A stretch of 64,000 nucleotides of DNA, from assembly GCA_016124375.1 (NCBI GenBank), contig WGNV01000004.1, positions 558,001 through 622,000 on the forward strand. The letters run 5' to 3'. Position numbers and translations under genes: made by a program. Below the pieces are notes generated by a model that worked only from the letters and a program-made list of their open reading frames with translations, did not search any database and was not told where the DNA came from. Position 1 is the stretch's first letter. Every line of letters starts with the position of its first letter. The DNA is from Tepidisphaera sp. Its GTDB lineage: Bacteria; Planctomycetota; Phycisphaerae; Phycisphaerales; UBA1924. Of the stretch, positions 16,613 through 25,575 are shown in pieces.

Positions 16613-17437
16613 CTACAGCTTCGGCGGGCGCTTGGGTTCGTAGGGCATCGGGAACACGCCCCGCACCGGGCGGCTCCTATCACCCCAGCGCAGCTCGTAC
16701 CCGTGCCGCGCCGGCACCGCCGATCCGGCCGCCAGATTCACCAGCCGCACCGAATCATCGTGCGGGTGATTCGGGTCGTAGATCCAGAAGTGGGCGAACT
16801 CCGGGCCCGCCTCCCACCGATACGCCAGCACCTGATGATTCTGCCAGGGCAGGCCCTCGGGTGCATCGCTCGACGCATTCCCCTTCGCCCGCACCAGCGA
16901 CAGGCCCAGCGGCACCAGCTCACCCTTCATGAGTCGATCCGGCACGCCCTTCAGTTCTTCCCGCGACATCGCCTCGCACGAGCCCTCGCCAGCGTCCGGC
17001 AGGGTCATCCACTGCAGAAACTTGGCGGCCATCACCACGTTCTCGCCCAAGGAGTCCGTCTGACGCTGGTAGAGGTACTCGTACAGGGGCGTGCCCTGCT
17101 TTGGAGGCTTGGTGTCGGCGGGGGGCTTGATGTTGGCGTGGTAGTAGTCGGCCGCGGCCAGGCTCATGCCCCCGCACAGCCCAAAGGTGCTCGGCAGTTC
17201 GCCCTTGAGGCCCGCCCGCAGCGCCCGCGCCAGCAACCCCTGCCCCTCGCGGATCGACCGGGGCAGGGGCACGCCTTCGAATGAGTTCACAAACGCGAAC
17301 CCGTGCGACGAGGGTCGAAAGCCGGATTCCGGCTCAGCGCACGCCCGCGGGGCGGCGGCCGCCCACGCCGCCAGCCCGGCGGCCAGGCCGACCCCCCGGG
17401 CCAAAAACCCTCTACGATCGATCGGTTCCGGAATCAT
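16613..17437 (-). CDS. Tat-exported protein with papain-like Cys/His/Asn motifs
   Basis: 274 residues from ATG 17437, with GGAGA 8 nt upstream. The N-terminus has a twin-arginine signal (DRRGFLARG, then an Ala-rich stretch to PRACA), so export in folded form is predicted. Three motifs suggest a papain-like or C39-like fold: FGLCGGMSLAAADYY (candidate Cys), WQNHQVLAYRW (candidate His) and FWIYDPNHP (candidate Asp/Asn). Their order fits a Cys-His-Asn/Asp site. Substrate and family name are unknown. It is divergent from the zinc-ribbon gene at 17587 and lies just upstream of the PEP-CTERM-like gene on the same strand. Confidence 0.66.
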   Translation of the reverse strand: MIPEPIDRRGFLARGVGLAAGLAAWAAAAPRACAEPESGFRPSSHGFAFVNSFEGVPLPRSIREGQGLLARALRAGLKGELPSTFGLCGGMSLAAADYYHANIKPPADTKPPKQGTPLYEYLYQRQTDSLGENVVMAAKFLQWMTLPDAGEGSCEAMSREELKGVPDRLMKGELVPLGLSLVRAKGNASSDAPEGLPWQNHQVLAYRWEAGPEFAHFWIYDPNHPHDDSVRLVNLAAGSAVPARHGYELRWGDRSRPVRGVFPMPYEPKRPPKL

Positions 17438-17586
17438 GTCTTCGGTCTCCGGATTGATGCACCCCGCCCAAGCCCAAACCGATACAACCGGGGCGGCGGC
17501 TGCCGCAAAGCACCTCAGATCTGCCCGCCCCTGAAACCAATCTCGCGATCGCCGATCAAAGATACCGACCGGGCCCGCGTGCGACC

Positions 17587-18654
17587 ATGGCACTTTCACC
17601 CATCCCAATCTGCTTTCGGTGCGGGATCGACGTCTCGACGTCGCGCCGGTTTAAAGACGCCGCGGGAAAGTTCTACTGCGAGGCGTGCGCCCAGGCGCTG
17701 CAGCGACGCCGGGCCAAGATCGCCCAAGTCGCATCCCGAAGCACCGCTGCCCCTGCCAGCGAGGGCGAGTACACCCTGGAGCCGGTCGAAGAAGCCGTCA
17801 CGCGGGCTCCCTGCCCCAAGTGTGCCTCCAGTTTTCAGCCCGGGCGGGCGGATTGCCCGGTCTGCGGCTACGACCCGGCCAGCGTGCCCCTGAACCCCGA
17901 GAAGGCCCGCGAGGTGCTGGGCGACTTTGACGCGCACCCGGACGACACGGCGGAATCGCGGGAGGAACGCCGCAAACGCAAGCAGCAGCGGGAAGAAGCC
18001 GAGGCCCGCCGGAACGTCCCCCACTGCAAGAAGTGCGACTACGAACTCTCGGGCCTGCCGACCGACAAGCGGGGCGGGATGAAGTGTCCGGAGTGCGGCA
18101 CGCTGAACCGGTTCTACACGCGCCTGCAGCACGACGAGATGGTGTCGCGCGAGATGGAGAAAGCCGCGTTCAGAAAGCCGCTGATCTTTCTCACCATCGG
18201 GGGCGGCACGTACGGTGCCTATCTGCTGTATGAGGCGGCGATGGCGGCCCAGGCGAGCATCTCGCCGGGAGCCGCGGCTCTTGGGCTCACGACCTCCGGG
18301 CCGGACTACACCAAGGCCATCGCGATCGTGGCGGCGGGCCTGGGGCTCTTCGTGGGCGCCACGGTCATCGGGCTCATCGCGCTGCTGGTCGTCGCACGGT
18401 TCCTGATGGGCGGGGTCGATTCACACCTGAAGCACACCACGTTGTTCGTGGCGTCGGCGATGAGTTGTGCGCTGGCGTTCTTCGCGATCGGGGACGCAGT
18501 GACGCACGGGCTGATCTTTCTGCTGCCGCTGGGGATCACGACCTTCATGTACGCCGCCTTGCTGGCGGACTTCGTGGACCTTGAGCTGCGGGACGCCCGG
18601 ATCGTGAGCTTTGTGACCTGGGTGATCATCTTCGTGCTGGCGTTGTTCATCTGA
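17587..18654 (+). CDS. Zinc-ribbon membrane protein, three ribbons
   Basis: 355 residues. Three Cys4 clusters are visible. CFRCGIDV with CEAC lies at residues 9-34, CPKCASSF with CPVCGYD at about 78-97, and CKKCDYELSG with CPECGTLNRF at about 147-176. A basic helical segment (EERRKRKQQREEAEARR) sits before the third. The C-terminal half has about five helices, including KPLIFLTIGGGTYGAYLLYE, VGATVIGLIALLVVARFLMG and IVSFVTWVIIFVLALFI. The N-terminal ribbon matches that of the next gene, so the two are paralogues. A membrane sensor or scaffold is possible; no function is known. Confidence 0.78.
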   Translation: MALSPIPICFRCGIDVSTSRRFKDAAGKFYCEACAQALQRRRAKIAQVASRSTAAPASEGEYTLEPVEEAVTRAPCPKCASSFQPGRADCPVCGYDPASVPLNPEKAREVLGDFDAHPDDTAESREERRKRKQQREEAEARRNVPHCKKCDYELSGLPTDKRGGMKCPECGTLNRFYTRLQHDEMVSREMEKAAFRKPLIFLTIGGGTYGAYLLYEAAMAAQASISPGAAALGLTTSGPDYTKAIAIVAAGLGLFVGATVIGLIALLVVARFLMGGVDSHLKHTTLFVASAMSCALAFFAIGDAVTHGLIFLLPLGITTFMYAALLADFVDLELRDARIVSFVTWVIIFVLALFI

Positions 18655-18750
18655 GGGCGCATCGCGGGACGCAAAATCGGCGATTTGGTGCATGACGCCG
18701 GCGCAAAGGCGTGGTACGCTGTTTGTCCGGAACGATTCTCTGGAGCATTC

Positions 18751-19503
18751 ATGGCCGAGACCACACCAACCCCCGCCGCCGGCGGCAAGTCGTGCAGCAG
18801 TTGCGGCGTCAATCTCGACGCCAAGCCGAACTACAAGATCGGCTCGGGCAAGTACTTATGCCCCGATTGCATGGAAAAGGCCAAGGCGGCAAAGTTCGCC
18901 ATGAACGCCAAGAACGCGCCCGCGGCCAGGGCCAGCGGGGCACAAGCCCCCAGCGAGGACAACAGCTTTCTGCTCGGCATGGGCTCCAAGACCGCCATCG
19001 CCGAGACCGGCACCAAGCCCTGCCCCGAATGCGGGCGGGCGCTCACGGCGGACGCCGTCATCTGCACCGGCTGCGGGTTCAATACGGATTCGGGTAAGCG
19101 CACCCGCGTGCGGATCTTGAAGCCCGAGAAGGCCAAGGACGACGGGCCGGCCAAGCCAAAGGCGCCGCTGACGCAGAACCCGCACGCGCAGGGGCTCGCG
19201 GTGATCGCGGTCTTCGGCTTCATGGGCGTGGCGACGATCCAGAGCCCGGCGTGGACGCCGGTGTTCTTTATTTGCTGGGCGGTTTTGAACTTCGTGATGT
19301 TCGTGGTGAGCGCTTATAAGTCGGCGCAGGTGTACGAGACGCCGCTGGCGTACCTCATCGCGTTTGTGCCGGTCTGGCGCGACTACGTGATGCTGTTCAA
19401 GCAGGAGAGCGTGTTCCTGCGCTGGTGCTGGGCCGCGATGTACATCAACTACATCTTCGGCGGGATCGTGGTAGCGGGGATGCAGGCCAAGAACGGGGCC
19501 TGA
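18751..19503 (+). CDS. Zinc-ribbon membrane protein, paralogue of the preceding gene
   Basis: 250 residues from ATG 18751, with GGAG 5 nt upstream. The N-terminal ribbon CSSCGVNLDAKPNYK with GKYLCPDCMEKAKA parallels the first ribbon of the upstream gene. A second ribbon follows (CPECGRALTADAVICTGCGF). The C-terminus has about three helices (GLAVIAVFGFMGVATI, FFICWAVLNFVMFVVSAY and YINYIFGGIVVAGMQ). The 96-nt gap upstream allows co-transcription. Function is unknown. Confidence 0.78.
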   Translation: MAETTPTPAAGGKSCSSCGVNLDAKPNYKIGSGKYLCPDCMEKAKAAKFAMNAKNAPAARASGAQAPSEDNSFLLGMGSKTAIAETGTKPCPECGRALTADAVICTGCGFNTDSGKRTRVRILKPEKAKDDGPAKPKAPLTQNPHAQGLAVIAVFGFMGVATIQSPAWTPVFFICWAVLNFVMFVVSAYKSAQVYETPLAYLIAFVPVWRDYVMLFKQESVFLRWCWAAMYINYIFGGIVVAGMQAKNGA

Positions 19504-19527
19504 CCGTGTTCGACGATCCGACGAAGG

Positions 19528-19875
19528 CTAACGGGTCTTGGCGCTGGGGGGCTGCATGAACCCCATGCGGATCAGGAACATCTCCGCCTCTTCGACCTCA
19601 AAGCGCGTGAACTCGGTCATGCTCTTGGGCTGATCGGCCGAACCCAGTAGTTTCGTGGGGGCGATTGAGCGCCCGCCGTGCATCGTCGACCATTCCTGGC
19701 AGGCTTCGTACACGGCCGTGGCAACCTCGATCAGCCGATCGGGGTTGATGCGATCAGGGCCAGTAGTTTCATTGTCGTCCGGATAATCTCGTTCGTTCGG
19801 CACGTTCCACCTCGCAGTGCGGCCTGGGTTGACGGTCTGTTCGCACCAGGCGTAGATCGGTTCGACTGCATCCAT
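19528..19875 (-). CDS. Small hypothetical protein
   Basis: 115 residues, starting MDAVEPIYAWCEQ, acidic and apparently soluble, with no signal peptide or helix. The frame has ordinary amino-acid composition and a helical DRLIEVATAVYEACQEW segment, which makes it more credible than overlapping frames. Base composition is somewhat lower in GC than the neighbours. It is convergent with the zinc-ribbon gene and divergent from the HDOD gene. No family is recognised. Confidence 0.55.
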   Translation of the reverse strand: MDAVEPIYAWCEQTVNPGRTARWNVPNERDYPDDNETTGPDRINPDRLIEVATAVYEACQEWSTMHGGRSIAPTKLLGSADQPKSMTEFTRFEVEEAEMFLIRMGFMQPPSAKTR

Positions 19876-20115
19876 AGTGTCAGATGCGGCGGTGAAGCAG
19901 GTGTTCCAATCGCGCTTAAGTTCCGTTCATTCTGAGGCTTGCAGCTCCTCCCCCACACAGGTGGACCAAATAGCCCGCAGAAATGTGGAAATGGGGTCTC
20001 TTTCTCATTCCATTTCTTTGGGATTTCGATGAATGGACCGTCAGTCAACACGGCTCCTTGGGGGCGTTGCACGTCTGCAATAACCGAGTCTGGGCGCCGA
20101 ATTTCGACGTTGGAA

Positions 20116-22032
20116 ATGCGAACACCCCTCGAACGAGTACTGACGTGTCCGAACCTGCCGACGCTTCCGGGCGTGGCGATGCAGGTCTTGGAGCTGACAC
20201 GCGATCCGAACGTGTCGATCCAGAAGATTGCCGACCTGGTGCAGAACGATCCGGCGCTCACGACCAAGGTGCTGCGGACGGTGAACTCGAGTTACTACGG
20301 GCTAGCGACGCCTTGTCCGAGCATCAGCCGTGCGATGAGCCTGTTGGGCCTCAACACCGTGAAGTCGATCGTGCTGGGCTTCAGCCTGGTGGAGACGACC
20401 AAGGCCGTCGGGCTGGATGCACGGTTTGACCTTGAGAGCTACTGGCGGCGCTCCGTCTACGGGGCGGCGTCGGCGCGGGCGATTGCGCTCACGATGCGGG
20501 CGCTCGACCCCGAAGAGGCGTTCGTGGGCTCGCTGCTGCAGGACATCGGGATGCTGGCCGCGTTCGCCGCCCTGAAGCAGGAATACACCGATGTGCTGGC
20601 CGAAGGGCCGGCCGACCACGACCAGGTGCTCGAGCACGAGCAGCTCAAGCTGGGCTTTGACCACGCCCGGGTGGGCAGGCAACTGGCGGAAAAGTGGCGC
20701 TTGCCCGAGCAGATCCAGGAGTGCATCGCCCACCACCACAAGGCGGACCGATCGGTCGCTCATCATCGGACGCTGGTGCAGGTGGTGTCGCTGGGAGGCA
20801 TGGCGGCCAGTGCGCTCAACCCCAGGCGCGACCCCCAGAAGCTCGGGCAGTTCGTGGTGGTCGCTCGCAAATGGTTCGGCATCGAAGCGGCCCGCGCCCG
20901 AGAGCTGCTGGAGCAGACTGCCAAAGGTGCGGCCGACCTGACCAAGACCCTGGACCTCAAGACGGGCGACAAGCCCGACCTGGCGTCGATCCTGGGCATG
21001 GCCAACGAGCAGATGGCCGAGGCTCAGGAGGAGATGCAGCGCGAGGCGGTCGAGCTGAAGCAGAAGAACGACGAGCTCGCCAAGAAGACCATCACCGACG
21101 GGCTCACCGGGGCGTTCAACCGGGCGCATTTTGATGCGACGCTCCGGGCCCAGGCGGCCAAGTGCAAGGGGGCGAACCAGCCGATCTCGGTGGTGTTCCT
21201 CGACGCCGACAAGTTCAAGAGCGTGAACGACACCCACGGGCACCAGGCGGGCGACGCGGTACTTATGGAACTCACCAAGCGCTTGCGCGAGGTGGCGGAC
21301 CGGGTGGGCACCCTGTGCCGCTATGGGGGCGAAGAGTTTGTCCTGGTGCTACCTCAGGTGGGGCTGGACCGGGCCGCCCGGGTCGGCGAGATCCTGCGGC
21401 AGACGGTGTGCAAGACGACCTTTGACCTCTCGGCGTACGACATCGCGGGGCTGTCGCTGCCCGTGACAATCAGCGTGGGCGTGGCATCGTGCGAGCCGGG
21501 CACCGCGACGGCGGACTGGACGCCAGAACAACTCACGCAGGCGGCGGACGAGTGCGTGTACGCGGCCAAGCAGGCGGGGCGCAACCGCGTGCGGCAATAC
21601 GGCATGGCGACGACCAACGCCAAGGGCGCGATGTGGAACGTGGTGGTGGTCGACGACGACAAGTTCGTGTGCCGCCTGCTGCAGAAGAACTTTTCAACCA
21701 GGCCCGAGTTCCGCTGCACGTTCTTCGACAACGCCGAGGAGGCCATGGCCGCCCTGACCAGCACGACGCCCTCGCAGCGTCCGCATCTGCTGCTTACCGA
21801 CCTCAACCTGCCCGGCATGAGCGGGATCGAACTCACCAAATCGCTGCGCGGGCGGGCGGAGTGTGCCTCCCTGCGCATCGTCGTCATGAGCGGCGACAGT
21901 GAGCCTTCGACGCTCGAAAAGATGCGGTTCGCCGGGGCGGACATGTGCATGGACAAGCTCGAACTCAGCGGCAACTTCGCGGCGATGGCCCAGACGCTCG
22001 GGTCGCTCCTCTCGCGCACGCGGGCGGCCTGA
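20116..22032 (+). CDS. HDOD-GGDEF-response regulator receiver hybrid
   Basis: 638 residues from ATG 20116; the ORF-track frame begins 59 codons earlier without domain content. The HDOD domain (about 1-200) starts PNLPTLPGVAMQVLELTRDP and contains QNDPALTTKVLRTVNSSYYG. A helical linker with a coiled-coil-like EMQREAVELKQKNDELAKKT leads into a GGDEF domain (about 345-495). That domain has FLDADKFKSVNDTHGHQAGD and the active-site variant GGEEF near residue 403, so diguanylate cyclase activity is plausible. A C-terminal receiver domain (about 507-635) has DDD, the phosphoacceptor Asp near residue 562 (LTDLNLPG) and a late Lys. A receiver placed after the cyclase is unusual. It probably makes c-di-GMP under phosphorelay control. 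Confidence 0.88.
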   Translation: MRTPLERVLTCPNLPTLPGVAMQVLELTRDPNVSIQKIADLVQNDPALTTKVLRTVNSSYYGLATPCPSISRAMSLLGLNTVKSIVLGFSLVETTKAVGLDARFDLESYWRRSVYGAASARAIALTMRALDPEEAFVGSLLQDIGMLAAFAALKQEYTDVLAEGPADHDQVLEHEQLKLGFDHARVGRQLAEKWRLPEQIQECIAHHHKADRSVAHHRTLVQVVSLGGMAASALNPRRDPQKLGQFVVVARKWFGIEAARARELLEQTAKGAADLTKTLDLKTGDKPDLASILGMANEQMAEAQEEMQREAVELKQKNDELAKKTITDGLTGAFNRAHFDATLRAQAAKCKGANQPISVVFLDADKFKSVNDTHGHQAGDAVLMELTKRLREVADRVGTLCRYGGEEFVLVLPQVGLDRAARVGEILRQTVCKTTFDLSAYDIAGLSLPVTISVGVASCEPGTATADWTPEQLTQAADECVYAAKQAGRNRVRQYGMATTNAKGAMWNVVVVDDDKFVCRLLQKNFSTRPEFRCTFFDNAEEAMAALTSTTPSQRPHLLLTDLNLPGMSGIELTKSLRGRAECASLRIVVMSGDSEPSTLEKMRFAGADMCMDKLELSGNFAAMAQTLGSLLSRTRAA

Positions 22033-22084
22033 AGCTCGCGCCGGGCCGGCGACCCGGCGACCTCACGGACTCGCGCATGAAACA

Positions 22085-22103
22085 CCCCTCTCGAGGAGAG
22101 GGG
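22085..22103. terminator. Hairpin between convergent genes
   Basis: CCCCTCTC-GAG-GAGAGGGG is a perfect 8-bp stem midway between the stops at 22032 (plus) and 22138 (minus). On the minus strand it is followed by TGTTT. It is probably a shared bidirectional terminator. Confidence 0.5.
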
Positions 22104-22137
22104 CTGCGGCACGCTGCGTGATGATCGAGCCGGGGCG

Positions 22138-23859
22138 CTACGGGCACTGGCCGCCGGCGATGACGTTGATGAGCGCGTCCACGTCGCCCTGATCGCGGGC
22201 GCCGTCGTGATTGAAGTCGGCGTTGATGTTGGCGGGGTTTGAGCCACCCGCGATGATGTCGATGAGCGTGTCGATGTCGCCCTGGTCGGCGACGCCGTCG
22301 GCGTTGACATCGGCGTCGCACAGGCGCTGGGGCGTGAGCGTGATGATGCGATCAGCCGCGAACGGGCCGGTGAAGATCTCGGTGCGGCTTTCAAGCGTGC
22401 CGGCGCGGGGCCAGACGACCTGGATGGAATCGGCGCTGGTGGCGGCGCCGAGGCCAAAGTGCAGGCGAGGATCTTCGGTGGCGGAGTAGCTGGTGCCGAT
22501 GGCGACCTCGCGCGTCTGCGTGACGCCCCCGGAGGTGAGCAGCACGCGGGCGCCTACGGCATCGCGGCTGACAAGCCCCGCGCCCGTGAGCTTCACGCTC
22601 AGCCAGTGGTTGTTGCTGCTCGAACGGTTGTGGTAGACACTGACGAAGTTGTTGGGGTTGACGGTGATGACGTCCTCGCGCCCGTCGTTGTCGAAATCGA
22701 CGTGGGCGCTGAACTGGCTGGCGAGCGAGGTGGTGTTGAGGGCGGGTCGGACGTCGGTCCAGCTGGCGCCGTTGTTTTCGTTGCGGAGGATCCAGTCGAC
22801 ATTGGCGCTGCCGAAGCTGCCCGCCTGGTAGTTGTCGAGGTCGCCATCATTGTCGGCGTCGATGTAGCAGGTGCCCCAGCCGAAGAAGGTGGAATAGGGC
22901 AGCACGCGGGTGAGGGGCGCCGCGGAGGGGTTGCCCCCGGTGTTGCGGTAGTAGGTGCCGCTGACGGCGTCGGTGATGGCGATGTCGAGCCAGCCGTCGT
23001 TGTTGACGTCGCCGAAGGCGATGCCCATGGGCGCGGGGCCCACGTAGGTGAAGCCCGAGGCGGTGGTGGCGTCGATGAAGCGGCGCGAGCCGTCGGGCGC
23101 GGCGACGTTCTTGAGCATGAGCGGGCGTCCGGCGTTGAGAAGCACCAGCCAGTCTTCGTAGCCGTCGTGGTCGTAATCGGTCCAGCCGTTGGCGTAGACG
23201 GTGCCGGTGAAGCTGTCGACGGGGAAGAGATCGCGCCGGATGGTGAAGGTGCCGTCGCCGTTGTTGCGGTACAGGGTTTCGGTCTTGCCGGGAGAGCCCG
23301 TGGCGCAGACGAAGAGATCGACGAAGCCGTCGTGGTCGTAGTCGACGGCGGAGGCGCTGGTGGCGTTGAAGCCCGAGCTGCGCACGCCCGAGGCGACGCT
23401 GACATTGGTGAAGGTGCCGTCGCCGTTGTTGTGGTAGAGCAGGCCGTTGGTGTTGTCGAGGTAGTTCTGGCCGAGGGTGAAGATGTCGGCAAAGCCGTCG
23501 TTGTCGTAGTCGAAGATGATGACGCCCCCGAAGGAGCGGGCGATGCCGTCGGCGTCGGAGGTGAAGCCGGCGGCGGCGGAGACATCAACAAACGTTCGCC
23601 CGCCGGGCACGGTGGTGCTGGGCACGTTGTGGAAAAGGCGCTTGGGCTGGCCCGGGTTGTCGTTGATGAAGAGGTCGTAGTAGCCGTCGTTGTCGTAGTC
23701 GATGACGCCGAGCGAGCCCCGGAAGCGGCCCAGGGTGATCTGGCTGAGAGCCGCGGCGTCGACGAAGGAGACGCCCCCGAGCTCGACCTGGGCGGCGGCC
23801 GGGGCGGCGGCGAAAGCGAGCGTCGTGAGCAAAAGCAAACCACCACGATGTGAGCGCAT
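22138..23859 (-). CDS. Secreted CRTAC1-like protein: FG-GAP/VCBS repeats, ASPIC/UnbV domain, dockerin-like repeats
   Basis: 573 residues from ATG 23859, which has AAAGGAG 9 nt upstream; the longer ORF-track frame is antisense noise upstream. A signal peptide ends near AAPAAAQ. About seven FG-GAP/VCBS calcium-loop motifs follow, such as DYDNDGYYDLF, DYDHDGFVDLF, DVNNDGWLDIA and DFDNDGREDVI. They probably form a beta-propeller. Next is an ASPIC/UnbV segment (GARVLLTSGGVTQTREVAIG, then LHFGLG and VVWPRAG). The C-terminus has two dockerin-type loops, DVNADGVADQGDIDTLIDII and DFNHDGARDQGDVDALINVI. Dockerin-like tails on exported proteins are common in Phycisphaerae. The partner is unknown. Confidence 0.9.
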   Translation of the reverse strand: MRSHRGGLLLLTTLAFAAAPAAAQVELGGVSFVDAAALSQITLGRFRGSLGVIDYDNDGYYDLFINDNPGQPKRLFHNVPSTTVPGGRTFVDVSAAAGFTSDADGIARSFGGVIIFDYDNDGFADIFTLGQNYLDNTNGLLYHNNGDGTFTNVSVASGVRSSGFNATSASAVDYDHDGFVDLFVCATGSPGKTETLYRNNGDGTFTIRRDLFPVDSFTGTVYANGWTDYDHDGYEDWLVLLNAGRPLMLKNVAAPDGSRRFIDATTASGFTYVGPAPMGIAFGDVNNDGWLDIAITDAVSGTYYRNTGGNPSAAPLTRVLPYSTFFGWGTCYIDADNDGDLDNYQAGSFGSANVDWILRNENNGASWTDVRPALNTTSLASQFSAHVDFDNDGREDVITVNPNNFVSVYHNRSSSNNHWLSVKLTGAGLVSRDAVGARVLLTSGGVTQTREVAIGTSYSATEDPRLHFGLGAATSADSIQVVWPRAGTLESRTEIFTGPFAADRIITLTPQRLCDADVNADGVADQGDIDTLIDIIAGGSNPANINADFNHDGARDQGDVDALINVIAGGQCP

Positions 23860-23989
23860 CGGCAAGTCTCCTTTTGTTCGCGGTGACAACCGCGAACGGT
23901 ATGGGTTTGACGGTGATGCCGCGATCCTGCGGCGATGAGTGTTTTTGGCCCGCCGGGCCTGAAAATGAGATGTCGCGGGCCGGCGTTGG

Positions 23990-25396
23990 TTACGCGGGGA
24001 TCGCAGCGCGGGCCGCAGCCGCGGCGGGGACAAACTCACGCTCGTACGCGAGGGCGATGACGTGGTAGTCCAGGGATTCGAGCGCGCGGCGCTGCTGGCG
24101 CTGGCCCAGGGCCTCGCGGGCGACAGGGTTGGCGGCGAGGCGCTCGACCTCTCGCCAGTACGCGTCGCACGAGGTGATGGAGGTGTGGTCGCTGAGGGCG
24201 GCCCCGATGTGCTGGGCGTGCCGCAGGCCGAAGTCGCCCGCGACCACAGGCGTCGCGCAGCCCATCGCCTCGATGATGGTGTTGCCGCCACCTTCGGGGT
24301 ATTCGTTTAGGTAGATGTCGGCGGCTTTCACGACGCCCCGGATGTCGGCACGCGGCCCGGCGGCGACGGCGCGCGGGCCGAGCAGGCGAAGGACGTCGGT
24401 GAAGTCGCCCGGGCCGACGCCGACCCACCACACATCCGGGCGGCTGGCGAGGAAGGCGGCCAGGTCGGAAGCGAAACTGCCCGCCAGCATGCGCTGGGGC
24501 AAGCGGTTGCCGGCGCTCACCAGCAGCAGCGCGTCCGCCGGCACGCCGAGCGGCCCGCGCGGCTCGGGGATGGCGGCCAGGCCCGCGCGGGCGTCGCCTC
24601 CGGATGTTTCAACGCTGCTGGACGCGATGTTCCGGGGGGCGAGGTGAGGCTGGTCCTGCGCCTGGCGCCGCGGGCTGTTGTAGACGATGTGGTCGATGCC
24701 GCGAACGGGGAGCGGAACACCGATGTTCATGTTGATCTGGCGCGGGGCGACACGCGCGAACGCGCACGCGGCCTGCACCGGGCACGCGGGGCTGCCGACG
24801 AAGACCGCGATCTGCGGGCGAAGCGAGCGAGCCGCGGCGATCGCCTCTCGTGCACCGGCGAGCAGGTCGCCGGTGGGCTCGAGGAGCGTGAGCGAGCCCG
24901 AAGGCAGCGACGCGATGACCTTGGCACCGACCCGCGCGGAGGGCGCGTCGGGGTACTTGAGAAAGCCCAGGGCCGGGCGGCGCTGGGTGAACTCTTCGAC
25001 GCACAGGATGTGAGGGTCGAAGCGGGCGGGGTGGTGAAGCTGGCACAGCCGCGCGATGTTGGCGCTGGCGGCCTGGCCATCGACCAGCGACGAAACGATG
25101 TAGAGCAGGCGCAACGGCTGAGAGGGGGCGATGGCAGCGCCCGCGAGGGCCGCGTGGGGCGTGATGCCGGCCATGGAGAAGAGCTCTGCGTAGAGATCGC
25201 AGAGCAGGGCCGCGCGAGAAGCGTCGGAGAGAAAAGTCTGCTGGTGGTGCTGGATGTCGGCGACGGCCGCGGCCGCGACGCACTCAAGGGCGAGGCCAAG
25301 GCGTCCCGCCTGCGCATGGGCGATGGCGGGCTTGAGGCAGCCGCCGATGTGGGGCGGAAACTGGACGGGCGCCGGTCGGGCGGGGGCAGTGGTCAC
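23990..25396 (-). CDS. Glycosyltransferase-like protein (GT-B fold)
   Basis: 468 residues from the GTG at 25396; the longer ORF-track start would overlap the divergent PilZ-like gene. The N-terminal part (about 15-90) looks like helical repeats (AIAHAQAGRLGLALECVAAA). The C-terminal half resembles GT-B transferases: LLLVSAGNRLPQRMLAGSFA, then ADIYLNEYPEGGGNTIIEAM, then GCATPVVAGDFGLRH. This E-G-G-x-N-T-x-x-E-A pattern is similar to nucleotide-sugar binding loops of SPINDLY/OGT-like or GT4 enzymes. Donor and acceptor are not predictable. The start is uncertain. Confidence 0.72.
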   Translation of the reverse strand: MTTAPARPAPVQFPPHIGGCLKPAIAHAQAGRLGLALECVAAAAVADIQHHQQTFLSDASRAALLCDLYAELFSMAGITPHAALAGAAIAPSQPLRLLYIVSSLVDGQAASANIARLCQLHHPARFDPHILCVEEFTQRRPALGFLKYPDAPSARVGAKVIASLPSGSLTLLEPTGDLLAGAREAIAAARSLRPQIAVFVGSPACPVQAACAFARVAPRQINMNIGVPLPVRGIDHIVYNSPRRQAQDQPHLAPRNIASSSVETSGGDARAGLAAIPEPRGPLGVPADALLLVSAGNRLPQRMLAGSFASDLAAFLASRPDVWWVGVGPGDFTDVLRLLGPRAVAAGPRADIRGVVKAADIYLNEYPEGGGNTIIEAMGCATPVVAGDFGLRHAQHIGAALSDHTSITSCDAYWREVERLAANPVAREALGQRQQRRALESLDYHVIALAYEREFVPAAAAARAAIPA

Positions 25397-25575
25397 GGAG
25401 AGTACATCGGTCCGAGAAGAGCGGGGGCTGAAGGCGGTCGCGGGGAGCAAGGTGGCTGGGGGAGGGGCACGCCGCCGCCCGGTTACCCCGAATAGATGAT
25501 GCGGGCGAACCGGGGAAAGGCGCGAAGGGCGGGGGCCAGTCCTGCGCGTGGGCCGGGTTGGCCGAAGAAGAATGC

